A DNA stretch of 64,000 nucleotides, from NCBI RefSeq assembly GCF_036417845.1, contig NC_089978.1, positions 142,594,288 through 142,658,287 on the forward strand. Reading direction: 5' to 3'. Numbering within the stretch: position 1 is the stretch's first letter; every line of letters starts with the position of its first letter. Below the pieces are notes generated by a model. The model did not search any database. It was not told the DNA's origin and saw only the letters and a list, made by a program, of their open reading frames with translations. Both the position numbers and the translations under genes were made by a program. Positions 46,222-60,085 of this stretch are shown one piece after another. This DNA is from Apteryx mantelli. Taxonomy: Eukaryota > Chordata > Aves > Apterygiformes > Apterygidae.

Positions 46222-48914
46222 AAGAACCACATGGTCAGCATGCTGAAGAAATGTCATTCTGATCTTTCTTGGCTAGTATGAAGCTGTACAGTACTGTCAC
46301 CACCTGAGGTGAAGTAAACCTGAAGAGGTGACTGTTTTTTTTGTGTGTTTTTCTTTTTGTTTGTTTGTTTTGTTTTTTTTCCTATGGGGTAATTTACATT
46401 TATGATAGCACTAGGGCACTACTTTGCTTGCATTAGTTAATTCAGAACAATGAGTCACCTACCATCTTCCCTATAATATGTGGAAGTTAAGCATACTGTA
46501 ATATCAAAGGAGTGACTGTTAAGATAGAAAATCCTGGGCAGATCCATTAGAGTTATGCATGATCAGATGCAGTACACAGAGGGAAAAAATTGATAAGCTA
46601 TACTAGGCATGGAGTTAACTGCGAGGCCCTGGTAGAATCTGATTTCTATCACACAAGAAAAGTGCCAGGAGCATATGCGTAGATATTTCACAGCGGTTTA
46701 TTGCTATTAGACTGTGAAACGTATATTTTAGACTTCCTTTTATTTTGTTTAAAATAATAAGCAAAAAATTATTTTATTCAATGTATCCTTCCACTGTGAA
46801 AAGTTGTTTCTATTAGGAGAAATAAAAGAAGCTGGAAAGAGTAGGGAAAAGATTAGCTTTGAAAGATTATATACAGAGATATAGATATGTATAGACTACA
46901 TAATTCTTTAATTCTTAAAAAAATAAATGTATCACTAAAAAGCCCCCTCCTTTTAAGTTTCTCTGCTTATTTGGAGTCCTTTTATGTTCAGTTTCTATTT
47001 TCAGAACAGAAACTTCCCTTTCAATAGCAGCTGAGGATCAAATACAAGAAAGCACATGGAGAAATCTAAGCATGCTGGCTTAAGAGAACTTGTAGTTGCA
47101 TGCATGTATTTAGGCAGACCACTACCCAAATCTAGAAAACATAGGATGTATGCAGTGCCAGCACCCTTGTATGTTCTTCGCTGAATACAAAGGGATTTCG
47201 ACACATGATTAACTCCTTCCTAAACCAGGTCTTAAATTTAGGTGGTAGCTCTCAGTTTTACTTTTTTACTAGCAAACACGTGAAAAGCGAGCTAAAAGAG
47301 CTGAAAGCATACAGTATTGGTGAAATTTCAGCTTGGAACTATGAGTTTATATATGGCAGTTTTTTCCTTTCAGCCTTTTCGTTGTGTACAAAGAACCAAA
47401 CTTAGTGTCCCAAGAGCTTAGGGATGGTGTGTGAGGGGACTGAGGGAAAGCAAGCGTGGGGATAGCAAGGGCTGGGGACCTGCACATTCCCCGTATGGAA
47501 GAGGAAACACAGAGAAGTGTGGGGTGGAAAGCAGAGTGAGTGAGCAAATTAGGAAGAGGAAAGGCGACGAAGTGCAGTAGCAGAAAGGAAGACAATTGGA
47601 GGTTGGGGAATTATGAAAACCAGAAAAGACAGAGCTGGAGAATGAAATGGGCTTTAGGATGGCTGCCAGAGACAGAGAGGCAGTTCTCAGGAAGTTCAGC
47701 TTCTAGCCTAATCATCATTTAACCTGTGTATTGGCCAAAGCCATGGCCCTGTCAGTTGATCTGAAGTTTAATTACCTGAGAGCACATTTTTGCGACTCAG
47801 CATCAGGAGCGTAGCCTGGAAAGGAGCATAGTCTGGAACTGGGAGACAAGCACAGAGCTAGGAAATATGAGCAGAAAACATGAGCAGAGCGGCTCAAGAA
47901 ACCAATATCTCACCCAAGAGATACTTAACTCCACCGCTGCTGCTGAATTGTCCCTGAGGAGGGATGTGACTGACCATCGCTGAGGAGCAAGAGAGACAAC
48001 AAAGGCCAGAGCAGACTACTTAGAGGGCTAATTTCAGTAAGCAAAGGATGATCCCCTTTTGAGGAGGGAGGGAGGGGGCAGAGGAGCAGGAGGGAGAATG
48101 TAAAAGAGGTGAGAGACAAAGCACAGTTTACATCAATAAGAGAATTTGGCTTTGGAAGAAGATTTTCTGCGTGGCTGCTCCACATAAATTGTGCTTAGCT
48201 CTATGGTTGCAGGATTTGGGAGTCTGGTAAAAGGCTCTTGAATATAAACTCTCATGGACAATTTTACCATTTAGCATCCCAATACCCTATCACCCACTAA
48301 ACCTAAAGTCCTAATGTCTTATGAAGGTGCACTTTGAAGTTTAGAAATGCAATAATGATACAATAATAATGGGGGCATGGATTAAAGACTCTGTTTACAA
48401 GATTTCATTTGTGAGTATAGGGGTACTAGGGAGAAAATGCAGTTTTTAACCTGAGATCCCAGAACAGTAGTGCGTAATGTGAATACATACTATCACAGTT
48501 CTTCAGTCACAGCAGACACTGTGTAATACTGATGTGCAAGTGTGAACTCAGACAGTCTGAGGGATGCTCTGCGTTTTCTTCCTCTAGAGCATGAATTCAT
48601 TTCAAAAACCAAGCTTTCAGAGGGTATAGCATTGTTTGCGTGCAGCCAAACCATGATTTCTTCTCAAATTAAAGTCAGCTCCTTTCTTGCCATCTCTAGA
48701 ACTCTCTTGAATATTTAAGCTGACTAGGTTCCTGTTTTTAAAATATATATTGGAGCTATTGCTTGTCACACAACAGAGACCTTGGCTTTTATAGCATCCA
48801 TTTACTATTGTTTTAGTTTCTTACTTTGTAAAGTATTTTGGGATATACCTTTATTTATATAAAACTAAGTTCAGTACCATACATTTTCTTCTTCTTTTTT
48901 GTTGCTTTCCTCAT

Positions 48915-48916
<2 letters not shown>

Positions 48917-49009
<93 letters not shown>
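48917..49009 (+). repeat. Compound microsatellite (AC)21 followed by (TA)24
   Basis: AC units run from 48917 to 48958, then CCC, then perfect TA units from 48962 to 49009. The AC part is Z-DNA-prone and the TA part can extrude a cruciform; the tract is probably length-polymorphic and hard to sequence across. The local ORF (48838-49260) simply translates the repeat as Thr-His and Tyr-Ile runs. Confidence 0.97.
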
Positions 49010-49012
<3 letters not shown>

Positions 49013-52000
49013 GGTTGAGAAGCTACAGAAAGACTCAGGAGAGGCACTTTATGACTTGGAGTGATTTTTGGATATTCTTTTTTGCCCTGTTTAGAATTTT
49101 CCTTCCAAAGTTTCACCCAGTATTAGGTGAAATGGATGCCTCATACACACATATATTATTTCAATATATGTCTTACAAGCCTGATTCTCAAGATTTCACT
49201 CAGCAGTTTTCACTAAGGACTTATATGCACAGACCTAAGACCAGGCAGATGTTATTGTAAGCTGGCTATTTTATCTCATCCTTTTGAGGAGCTTAAATTA
49301 AAGTCCTTGAGACGAACTGAGCCAGATTGTCATCTGAAGCAAACTATTTCACCAAAATTAATCCCAGTGTAGTTATGCCAGTTTGAATCTTGTCCCCTGT
49401 CATACAATCACAAAACTGCATTTTTCTCTTTTTCCCTCCCCTCCATCCCCTCCATCATTTTCTCTAAAATAAAATGATTAAGGAAGGAGATAACTGATAG
49501 AGAACCACCCAAAGCTGAAATGAGGCTCAGAAACCACTTATGATCTATATCGATGGATTCTGCTCTTTTGAATAAACCTGAAGTCATCCACTCTCACTGA
49601 GATGTGAATGCAGAGCTATGTTACCCAGAGATTAGGAAGCACAGTCTAAATACCTAGAGAGAGGCTCATGCATGTATCTAGCAACACACAGTTGCACGCA
49701 TGTGCAGTCACCCAGGCAGAAGAGTAAATGCTAGCTCTGGAGCTTCCAAGCTGAGAACACATATCTGGGCAAACATAGGTTATTATAACTCTGGACACCA
49801 AACCACAGAGGCATTCAAAAAATCACCACCACAACATTTTGCAGAATATTATTACAACTGTCACCATCAGTTCTGTCAGAAATCTGAAAATTGCAAAGGA
49901 CAAAATTTAACTACTGAGAGGCAAGGAATTTTCAAAAATTGCCTGGCAGTAGGCAGGCACATTTCAGACCAGATAGAAAAATGCTGGGCTTTGCTGCTAA
50001 CCACCCTGCAGAGCACAAAGGCAAAACTAATGTCAGAATGATACTCGTCTGCAGCTCTTTCTTTAAGACGCTGTCTACACACATTCTCATCAGTATTTGT
50101 ACGTCCGCTTTCACTCTCCCTCTGTATTGCACCACCTCTGGAGTTGGACTAACTCCAAGGACTAACTTTAACACAGCCCTTTGTCAAAATCTCCAGTCTT
50201 GCTAGGGCTGTAACTTTGGAAACAGGTTTGAATTTTATGAGAGAGAAAATAATGGAGTGGATAGGCTCATCTGGCCTGTATTTGCAGCAGCACAGGCAGG
50301 TTGCCTGTGAATACATCACAGTATCAGTGGTACGTTGCAGTTAAACTATGTTAAGAGACCTGGTTGTACCTGGCTTCTTGTGTGGTTAAAAGGCTTATTT
50401 TATGAATTTATATATTCTTTATTTTATATATATAAAATACATGGTATTTTGCATTGCTCTGGATTTTCATTATGCAATATTAACCCTTTCCCCTTGTCTC
50501 CCTAACACAAGAAGTTGTCAGAGGACAAGCAGAGATTTGGACACAGGGATATAGAAGTTGGAGCTTCTGGAATCTGGGAAGCTTTCCCAGGAAATGTTTT
50601 TGGTGGGTTGAACCTTTCAGACACCTCCTAGAGAGGAAGTGGAGCCAGGTTGTTGTACAAAGGCGGAGAAATTGAATTCCTTCTTTCAGTCCCCCAACCA
50701 GCCACAGTGCTAAGGAACCTTCCTGTTCTGCACCCATTTTAGCTGCTGCTTCATCCAAAAATGATCTGGAAGCACATTGTCTAAAGCTTCTGATTATAGT
50801 ATTAGGAGTGAAATGCTTAAGCACACCAACTGCCATTTTTCAGAACAAGCAGATCTGTAGGATAAACTGTGCGGCTCTCATTTCTCTGAGTGTGATTGTT
50901 TCAGCCTTTTTGCAGGCTTGAGGTAAAAGCAAGGTTTTACCTTTCTTTTTTGTTTGTATTATTTTGAAAGGCTAATGGAATAAATATATTCAGGATCAGA
51001 ATGGTGCTGCAGTTTCCAAATAATGAGCAGGGGCATGTTAATGTTGGTGGCCCCAGTCACTGCCTATGTGAGAGCCTGCCAATGCATGTGCACAGTGTTA
51101 CTGGATGTGTGTAAGCTTTTGCCAGCAAAGCCTTGTTGCCATTATCAGCATGTATTGCAGGCATGGCTTTCCTGGAGCCCCTTGCATGGGCATGAACAGA
51201 TACTCCTGTATCTTGCAACGGCATTGTAGCCTGACAATGCCCAGAGCAATACCATGGCCGGGTCTGCTCTCTGTGTGATGCCTTGCACGGAGAAAGATTT
51301 ATCCCAGAACTATCTATCTGAGAGATTTATAAAATATATTGTTTTTACTATTGGCCATGAGCCATTTTTTAAAAAAATACTATGAATTCAGGTACTTTTC
51401 TGTACTCCAGCACTGGCATTGTATTTGAATCCACACTTGACACTACCCGGACGACATGGCAATTAGTGCAGATCAGGAAAGCGAAGTTCAGCATCACATC
51501 ATCTCACCTGGTGGCAAGATGCCACACAATGTGGGATGCGATATTTTGTTATCTAGTGTAATTGTTGGCAACTATGCTAAAATGCTATTACCTTTTTGTA
51601 TGAGTAAACAAGCTCCTACTGCACAGGGCAGAGCAAGAATGAAAACATGTCATTAACAGGAGAACTCCTCTTGAGGCAATCTAAGGCAGCTAGCTATACA
51701 AAAGTGCAGATTCCCCCAAAGCCCAGAAGTAAGGTTGTATGAGGCCTAGAAATGGCCAGAAGACAATTCCTAGCTCCTCGGTGGTACAACACACCAATTT
51801 CTAGTGGTAATGACTTATAAGATATTACACATCAAGCCTGTCAATGGTCCAAGCCTGACTGTTGCATCTCTGACGTGGGAAATGCCATATCTGGGGGAAA
51901 TATGTTTATTTATGTACCAGTGGTTTTATAACTGCTGCTTAGGTTAGGAATTTTAGAAGTTGCTCTAGCAAGCCTGGGTTAATGGACTGAAAGTATGAGA

Positions 52001-52139
52001 GGTGCAGGATAAATAATGTATCTGGATAAATAATGTTCTGTAGCTTAGCAGTTGATATTGCCGCAGTGTAAATGATATCAATGTATGAGCTGAACAAAGT
52101 AATCTTTATATCAGGTTCCCACCTAGCTCAGTTCTGCAT

Positions 52140-52270
52140 GAGGCTGACGTTTTGTGGACTAAATTCAGCAAAGTACTTAAACCTGGGAGTATCCCCTTGA
52201 CCCTGATTTGAACTCAGTAGGAACACAAACATGTTTAAAAATTTCCACACGCTCTTAAGAGCGTGTCTAA
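52140..52270. repeat. Ancient amniote-type repeat fragment, possibly a palindromic DNA transposon relic
   Basis: The words 'ggactaaattcagcaaagtacttaaacctgggagtatccccttgaccctg' resemble an old family that reads 'aattcagcaaagcacttaagcatgtgcttaactttaagcatgtgagtagtcccattgac'. That family is self-complementary, consistent with the perfect palindrome at 52247-52266 inside this block. The resemblance is from memory; no alignment was possible. Confidence 0.45.
52247..52266. repeat. Perfect 20-bp palindrome
   Basis: Two 10-bp half-sites, ACACGCTCTT and its exact reverse complement, meet with no spacer. The bases immediately outside (C on both sides) do not pair, so the symmetry ends cleanly. It could be the dyad of a MITE-like relic or a two-fold-symmetric binding site. 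Confidence 0.97.
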
Positions 52271-53924
52271 AGTCCATACCTAGTGTGCTCCGTGGGGCAA
52301 GAATGAAAAATCTGAGTGTCGCCAGCAACCATTGGTGACGTGTGCTTCAGTCACAGCGCACTCCCCAGGGTGGGCTGTTGCTTCACCAGACTGTTTTCAG
52401 TTACATTTTTTTCTTCTGACCAGGGCCATTCAGTTCATTCCTTTGCTCTCAGACCTTTGCTTGGACAGTTTGGGTCATATTTTTAAGAGCTGCACGGGTT
52501 CAGACCTCTTTGGCAAATCTGCCTGCAATTATCAAAATGGAACGGGACAGACCTGAATGTGCAATATTTGGAATACGTAACATTATTCAGATGCCAAAAG
52601 GAGATATGAACTCTTTAGGAAATCAGACTGCTCTTGTGCTGGAAATCTGGCTTTCAACTCTTTGGAAAATCTGGGTGATAGACAGACTTCCTTTTAATAA
52701 TCCTTCTCTGCTATCATCCTTGGCACTGTTAAAAGCTTAATGAAGGTAATCGTTTTCACTGAAAGCCTGGAGAATATTCATTCACTCACATATGTGTGCT
52801 ACTGTCTGTACATCTAGTTGAAGATGTCTGCATTTCCTGACTACACTTACAGTGCTGTCTCTGTTCCCAATGCCTCATCTGACAGAGATGCATCTGCAGC
52901 TGTCTCATCACACCATTAGATGTGGCACAACCCTTATTTTCTGTCTTCTCCAGATCTGCTCTAGGGAGAGTCACTCCTTTCCCTCCATACTGTCAGTTCC
53001 CAAAAGCAGGAACCGTTCATGGTCATTCTAACACTTGGTATGTCTTTATTTTTAAGCTGGACCTCTGCTATGTGACTGCCTATGGAAAGTAACTTCTAGC
53101 AGGGCTAATCACTAGCACTGATGAAGTTCTTCATCTACAACCCAACTGCTAATCTAGCACAGAAGGAAAGGGAAAAACGTGCACGCAGGCACAGTGCTGT
53201 GCAGAACAGGGATGCTAAGACAACCCCGGTGAGAGTTGCTACTGACCTCAGTTTCCTATATACATATTGCCAGGCAACTACTGCAATGAGGACAGTTATT
53301 TCTTTGGAGTCCTCAGAGACTCCCATAAACTTAAACAGACTTTGGATAAGGCCACATTTGTTTGATACAATCATTTGCTTTAATGGGGTGCATCAAATTA
53401 CTCCAGTTCCCTCCCAGTTTGAGACACAGCTGATTGATGTGGAGGGTGAGGAGGTTGCAGAGGGATGGAGAGAGAGGGAATAGTCAGTCTCCTTTGAAAG
53501 CAAATAAATGCTACCACTTCTGCTAATTGCATAAAAGTCAAAAGCTAAGCCATAAATGATAGTGCAAGTCTGAGATTACTCGACAGCCCTATTATTCAAA
53601 TGCAGAATGCTGTATGAGGCAGATATAGAAGAGCTTAGTGTTAGAAAAGGCTCTTATCTTCACTTGTTAAACTACTCGTGTTATGACAAGTCATCCCCAG
53701 CCTAACAAATGAAGATTAGCGCACCAAAAGCAGCGTTAAAAAGCAGAGATACAGAAACTGTAACAGTGGGCCCAAATGGCCTCTGATCTTTGGAGAGCTG
53801 ACACCTCAATCCAGTCTTGGTTCAGGCTCCTTTCTCATGAAAAGTCTGAAATCCACCTGTCTATCATGTACCAATGAACATGGAAAGTAATTTTTTGATG
53901 TGAGAACTGACCTCCCAGTCCAAC

Positions 53925-53990
53925 TAACCTAGTGAAAAGACTCCCGCTGATTTCAATAGGCTTTGGACCAAGCCCAGGGTGGCTGATAAT
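53925..53990 (+). repeat. Fragment of ancient amniote-type repeat
   Basis: 'gactcccgctgatttcaataggctttggaccaagccc' resembles the common old bird/reptile wording 'gactcccattgacttcaatgggctttggatcaggccc'. It is a short and diverged piece of an unnamed family. Confidence 0.4.
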
Positions 53991-56900
53991 GCACAGAGAG
54001 CATTAACATGCCCCAGAAGGATGGCAGATATCACAGCTTCTGCTCATGTTTGGTAGCTCCTATTTAAGCAGGCTGCCCAGGCATACCAGAGGGGCTCCTC
54101 AGAGATGACTTGCTGTGGAGTGGCAGAAAATTGGCCTCTGTGTTAATATCCAGAGTTTTCAAAAGTGAACTGGAATACATATTTGTGCGTGTAGAATTTT
54201 TCTTTTGAAAAATTCAATATATGGAAACCACAATTGCTCCATGATAAGAGGTTAACAAAGAGAAGAACAAAAGGAACTATCAAAGGCAGCTGTGTGTTGC
54301 AATCCATTTGAAGGTTTATCTGCAGCAACATGCAGAGGTGTATTCATACAACAAAATTTAGGCAACTAAGAGAGGCATTCAAGTTAGGAGCCTGGTCTTC
54401 CTGGATGCCTTGTATAGTTAATAGAGAAACAGGCAGGTCTGGGGGGTAATTCAGTCCACCTCTGCTCTGAGTTATCTCAGGAAGTGGCTAACTCTTTCCT
54501 TGGTGGCGGAGGGAACATAAGGCACCTGGGTTGCCTAACTCAGGCACTGCTGGCAGCACTGTGAACAGCACAGAAAATGGGGCCCAATACAAGGCCACCA
54601 AATATCTCTGTTAAATTCCTGTTGAAATGAATCAGACCTACCCTGGGTACCTGGCATGGTGAGATGCAAGAGAGCCAGAAGGCAGCAAATGGGAAGCTAC
54701 AGAGGCAGAGGCCCAAACTCTGCTCTGTGCCCCTGCAGAGATTCAGGACAGCATGTGGATGCCAGGCAATGTAGGGAAAATGCACCACTGACAGTCTTGT
54801 GCTGCCCGGATTTTTGGATTGATAAACAGGAGCCACAGCATAAATTAAAATAGTCCTGCTGTGTTGCTCTAGTGGCACCCGTCTTTAGGCTGTTGGACAG
54901 AGGAGAGTGTTGGTGGTGTTAAAAAGCAACATTTCTTGGAAGGTGGGATAGTGAAGACCCACTTATACCAGTCCACTACCGTTCCTGAAGCAAAGCAAAT
55001 TCTCAGCATTTGTTATAGGTTACCAACACCATGGTCAATGTACAGTTGAGGATGCAGGCAGAACAAACCTGTTTTCTAATTAAGGTAAAGGATTTGGCAG
55101 CAATATGGGGAGAGGGAACACAATCCCTAGAGCCGCCTAAGTATGCTTGGGACTTCCATGCAGCAAGAATGAGTCACAGGGTGGGACAGGGAGAGAGAAA
55201 GAGAAGCAAGCTCAGATCTGGGAAGGTAGAGAGTGTGGGTGGAAGGCAAATACCATGGACAAGCAGAGCGCTGCTGTATGAGTCAACTGAATTCTATAGA
55301 TATTAATATTTATCATAAATACCAAAGAGGTTTTAGAAACCACCAACGCAGTAAGTAGTAAATCACAACTGTTTCTTGTGGTTAGAAGAATAAGAGAGGA
55401 AGATGTGAGCGAAGGAAAAAGAGATAACAGGACTGTGAACACAAGGGAAAGGGTATTGTGGAAGATGACATAATGGAATATAGATTAGCAGCAATTATGT
55501 GGCATGGACAATAAGATCAAATGATTAGCTTTTCCAGAAAGATGCCGTGTCGTTTTTTCTGGTAATCCCTTATTAAAAGGGTGCTAGAATGCATGAACAA
55601 TACAAGAAAAACCCTTCTTACTCTAGTGGCTTTTCTTTCCATAACTCCATAGGTTTTGCACATAAAGCATTGCATTGCAGGATACTTTTTTTTTTAAGTG
55701 CTATTTCATGCTAGTATTATGTTGCTTCCTTATTTTAGTTTTTACGCAGCACCGAATATGAGGCTTGCAATCCATGCAGAAGTATTTTTAACTCTAAAAG
55801 TTGCTTTGGGGGAGCTGGACTTCAAACCTTCTCAAGTAGTTTCACCAAAATCTACAGGTTTAGAGTACTATTCAGAATGGATATAGGGGTGAGAATCTGG
55901 GCCATAGCTGTTGTAAGTTAGCACAATAAGTACTAAGTAAGTTAGTACAATACATAGTAGCTAATGGAGAGAGGGAGAATGTTTACTTGAAGTTATAGGA
56001 GGGGTTGTTATCCATTTAACTTGGCTGAACTTCAACCAGTTGTGTTGGAACTTTTCCTGTTATGTGATTGCCTCCCTAACTTCAGACAAGATAGTTCAGA
56101 TTAATCTTAGAAAAGGCTACAGAAAAAGATACTGCCTTCACTGTTGTGTTCACCTGTCTTCACCACTATTTCATTCATAAACCCTAGAGTGCTCTTGAAC
56201 AGGTATTCGTAATTGGTAACAGGATTGTGCCCAAACTGGCATTTAAAAGCTCCAAGTTTGCATTAAAATTTCAGTTTAGGAGCTAAATTTTCTGGAGAAC
56301 TGCCTATGAATCCTCAGTGTTGTTTCTGTCTGAGTATGCATTAGCATATGGTCTTTAATTTCATGGTCTCATTCTTCTACAGGATCCCTTCCTCAGCAGT
56401 GTATGCTCTGGGGAATTTACTGAAAGTGCCTTTGGGTGTGAAGGATCTCCTTCACAGGTTGCTGGAAAGGAAAGGTGTGTTGGATGAGCACAGGATTGTG
56501 GGAGAGGAGAGGGAAGGTCTTGGGAGTGCAGGGTTTGAAGGCTGCTGCTGGGAGCTACATTGTGTTCCTTCCCCTATCCAGAATATCCATGTATCACTAG
56601 TCAAGTCATTTAAACATCTCTTTTTAGTTAGAAGTAATAGCTGGTCCCCGTATTTGAGTGCTTGATTTGGATTCCTAGGATGTGATGTGCTGAAGTGGGG
56701 AGCAATCACAGCTGCAGCCAGAGCCAGTGGGATCAGTATTTCAGACAAAGAAGTATTCCTGAAACTGGCATCCTAAGACACGCCCAGTTGAGCTCCTTGA
56801 ATCAGGGAATGCTTTGTAGCTAAATTCTGCTAAAACTGTAAGGTGGGAATAATCATACCTCCTCACCTCAGAAGGATGAATAGTAGTGAACTGAATTTTT

Positions 56901-57229
56901 TGTGATTCTCTCAGAAGTTGCATTGATCAGCACCATATGAAAGCCAAGGTGAAGCTTAGGATTCATCAGTAAAATGGAGTTTGAAGCGCTAATAAGGCCT
57001 GGGGTGTACCCAGGGAACAACGATGAGAAAGTGAAACAGAGCAATTGCTCATCAAAGGAGTCCCATCCGTTCCTGTGCGCTAAGTGCAGAAGGGGTCCTG
57101 TGGAAAAAAATGTTATGTTACTATTGGATTGAAGGCTGTGTCATTGTACACACATAGAAGACAGCCGAATTAAAGTTTTACTGGCAGTCTCCATTCTGGC
57201 ATTTCCTAACTTTCAAATGCTTGACCTCA

Positions 57230-57480
57230 CAACCTTAAAATGTTATTTTGGAGTAGCTTTCCATCAGCTGCTATCATATAATGCTTAGAGTGGTTAAAAT
57301 GGAAAGATTGATAGAATGATCCAGGACAACAAACTGATGTAAATTGTCCTTCATTTGCATTTCAGCACAAAAGTGCTGTTCATATTTGATTTTCTGAGGC
57401 TTCCTATATGACTTATCACAATATATTAGCTCAATCACTCTTAAATTAGCAAGCTAATTGAAGCCTGCTAAATCCTAAAA
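57230..57480. promoter_or_regulatory. Candidate conserved noncoding element
   Basis: Repeat-free AT-rich block containing the octamer-like CATTTGCATTTCAGC near 57353, GCTAATTGAAGCC near 57451 and several TTAAATTAGC-type words. It resembles vertebrate distal enhancers in texture; conservation is untested. Confidence 0.27.
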
Positions 57481-59656
57481 CTTAACAGTTTTGGATTTTA
57501 GAAGCATTGCCCAAATTCATCCCTCATATTACTCTAATGACTTTGGTATTTGTCTTATTGCACCCCTTTCATTTTGGAAGGTTAATTCTGCTAGCCTTAC
57601 TCACAATAAAGAGATACATAGACTTGGCTTATTACACTGGACTTCTTTGTATCTACAATTCAGTAAGCAAAGAGACATATTTGGATGCCTTTGCAGGGTG
57701 AAAAAGAACTACTTTGTGCATTGCAGAAGAAACAGCAGCTTTCACAGGGCAAATTAAAGCTTTGCCATAGAGCTGATGGAAAACTGCTAAGTGATGATTT
57801 CACATGACAGTTTGTTAAAGACTGCATCACGCTTACAAATTCTTGGTTAAATCCAGCATAGCCCTTAAACTATAAGTAAGTAAAGTGTAAGTAAAGTATT
57901 ATTAAAGTAAGGTGTATTTTTAGATAAAGACATTAGACCATGTTGTAATTTCTATAGCTGGCTACGCTGCTGAGAAACTGTGGGCCAAACCCTGCCCTTT
58001 GCAGGAGAGGGAAAGCAAGGTGTGTGGCTGGGTATGTGTGAGTACAGGTATGTGCAGGTGTTTGTAACAAAGGCAGAATGTTTTGCTTCTCTTTTTTTTT
58101 ATTTTTCAATTTTTTTAAAGAAAAGGCTTGTAAAAGGTGCAGCCTGCAAACCAGTTTGGCTCCGTTAGGCCAGGGGAAATAAAAACGGGTGACAGCAGAA
58201 GCAGGATATTGTGGAATATGTTTAATGGAAGAGTGATGGGCTGAGGTTGACCAAAGCTCATGGGACAGAGATTCCCTCAGCTTCCTAGTGATCAGTCCAA
58301 ATTCTGTCTAGAGCAACATTAGTTGGAAGATGTTATCACATCACGACTGCCTGGTGGCTGAGGTGAAAATGAATGTGGTGACTTGACAGCAGTAATTAAC
58401 ACCCCTGTTGCCAGTGGCAGCGCCGAGGCGAGGAAAAGTTAACAGTTCCCCCTCAGAGGGGCCTCAAGGTTGTGGCTAAACTTGTAGAGAGGGTACTGCA
58501 GTACTCATCATGCTTTGCAAAATAGAGAGTGGGCAGCTGGGAAGAACCTATGCCATGGGAAGCAATGGATTAAATTCACTATCTTACTGTTTAGCTAGCC
58601 AGAGGGAAAGCAGCAGGGTTAGTGAAGAAAGAGAAGGCAACTGTATCTTAGGATGCTACTGCTAGGGTCATAGGGCAGAAAAAATTTCATGCTGCAGAGG
58701 TTTCAGTTTTCTTTTTGACAGTCATTTGCCCTCCTGTGACAAACATTAAGGTCTGAAACAACGACTGAAAGCTGAAAACAAAACAATTTCAATTTTTATG
58801 ACAGCTAACATTTTTTTGTAGTAGGAGTGATCAATCAATCAGGAGAGCAAACCACTAAGGAAAGTGATGGGCCATTCATCTTGGCAAGCATTCACATAAA
58901 ACCTGGATGCCTTTCTGGCATATGCTTTAGTCCTAGGTTTCTCAAATGAGTAGTTCATGAGCTCTTTGAGAGAGGTCAAAAAAAGGATTCAGATGGTATT
59001 GCAAAGTTCTGCAGGGCAGCATGCAGCCACTGAGTCCTCCCAAGACGGAGGAGTGTAAAGCAGCCACAAGCACTGGCTGCAGGTGGTTGTGCTGACCACG
59101 GCATCGCTGAGTAGCTTCAATTTGTTGGCAAGAGCTCAGCTCCTCCAGATTGGTGGGAGGACTTGCAGCAAGCAATGAAGGAAAGGAGAGCAAAGCAGAA
59201 GAGAGGTGGGTTACTGCCAAGTAGGGAGTCGACGCTAATAAATTCATCAAACTTCTGCTGCTTTTATACTTGAGCTGTACCTATGACAAGACTCTGAGAT
59301 ATGGGATATCCAATATGTCTTCCTTGTCTTTAGGAGATAATCAATTCACAGGATAATAGTTATTTTAATGTTAGTGTTAGTCTGTTTAACATATTTTAAT
59401 ATGAAAATGGTCCTTAAGATGGTATTGCTGAGCCACTTGAAGGAGATATTTAAAGGTTTTAACACCTACACAGGTGGACCTTCTCTGGAGCTGGGAAACA
59501 CTGACATACCTTTGGAAAAAGCAAAGAGGATGGCTTGTTTTAGAATTACTACCTTGGTAACAATGTCAGTTCAGCTAGGAAAAAACATAAAGGCAACTAG
59601 CAATACAAAACAAAGCCCATACCCAGCCTCTCTTTCCCTCCAAAATGAACAACAGT

Positions 59657-59685
59657 AACAACAACAACAACAACAACAACAACAA
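59657..59685 (+). repeat. (AAC)n trinucleotide repeat
   Basis: Nearly ten tandem AAC units immediately downstream of a short ORF end. Confidence 0.95.
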
Positions 59686-59869
59686 AGATCAGGATTATTA
59701 AAAAGTGTGTGAAAAAGATAATTTGGACGGCAGAGGGAAGCACTAAAAATGACGGTACTCTCTAATTCCCTTTGCTGTCAGCTTGTTCATTACTGACAGT
59801 ACATATGTGGGAGTCAGTTGGTATGTGCCTTCCAATTAATATTTCACTACTAGATTAATGCCTAGCACT

Positions 59870-60085
59870 GAGACCTTACCATGATAGAGATTACAAGAAC
59901 AGGCAAGTCACTGTCCTGGCCCACATACAGTCTAGGAAGACAAAACAGATGAAGGTTAGGAAGCAAGAAAGAAGCACAAAGCAGTGAAGCAGCTTCTACA
60001 AAGATCCACAGCAGGTCAGGTCAGAGCCAAAAGTAGAAGCAGGTCTTGTTATTTTGGTCCAGTATCCAAGCCACTAGAGAAGTGG
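59870..60085 (-). mobile_element. MIR-like ancient SINE relic, antisense
   Basis: The order 'cctggcccacatacagtctaggaagacaaaacagatgaagg', 'gaagcacaaagcagtgaagcagcttctac', 'ccacagcaggtcaggtcagagcc', 'agaagcaggtct' matches the reverse complement of an amniote MIR: 'acagtctaaatagacaagacaga', 'gaggcacagagaggtgaagtgacttg', 'cacacagcaggtcagtggcagagc', 'gaacccaggtct'. The element is strongly diverged. It is the mirror-orientation counterpart of the relic at 35.8 kb. Confidence 0.6.

Noticed and set aside
56551..56566. Match to the miR-221/222 seed (AGCTACATTG)
   Set aside because: The match breaks after the first ten or so bases and no hairpin with a complementary arm is present.
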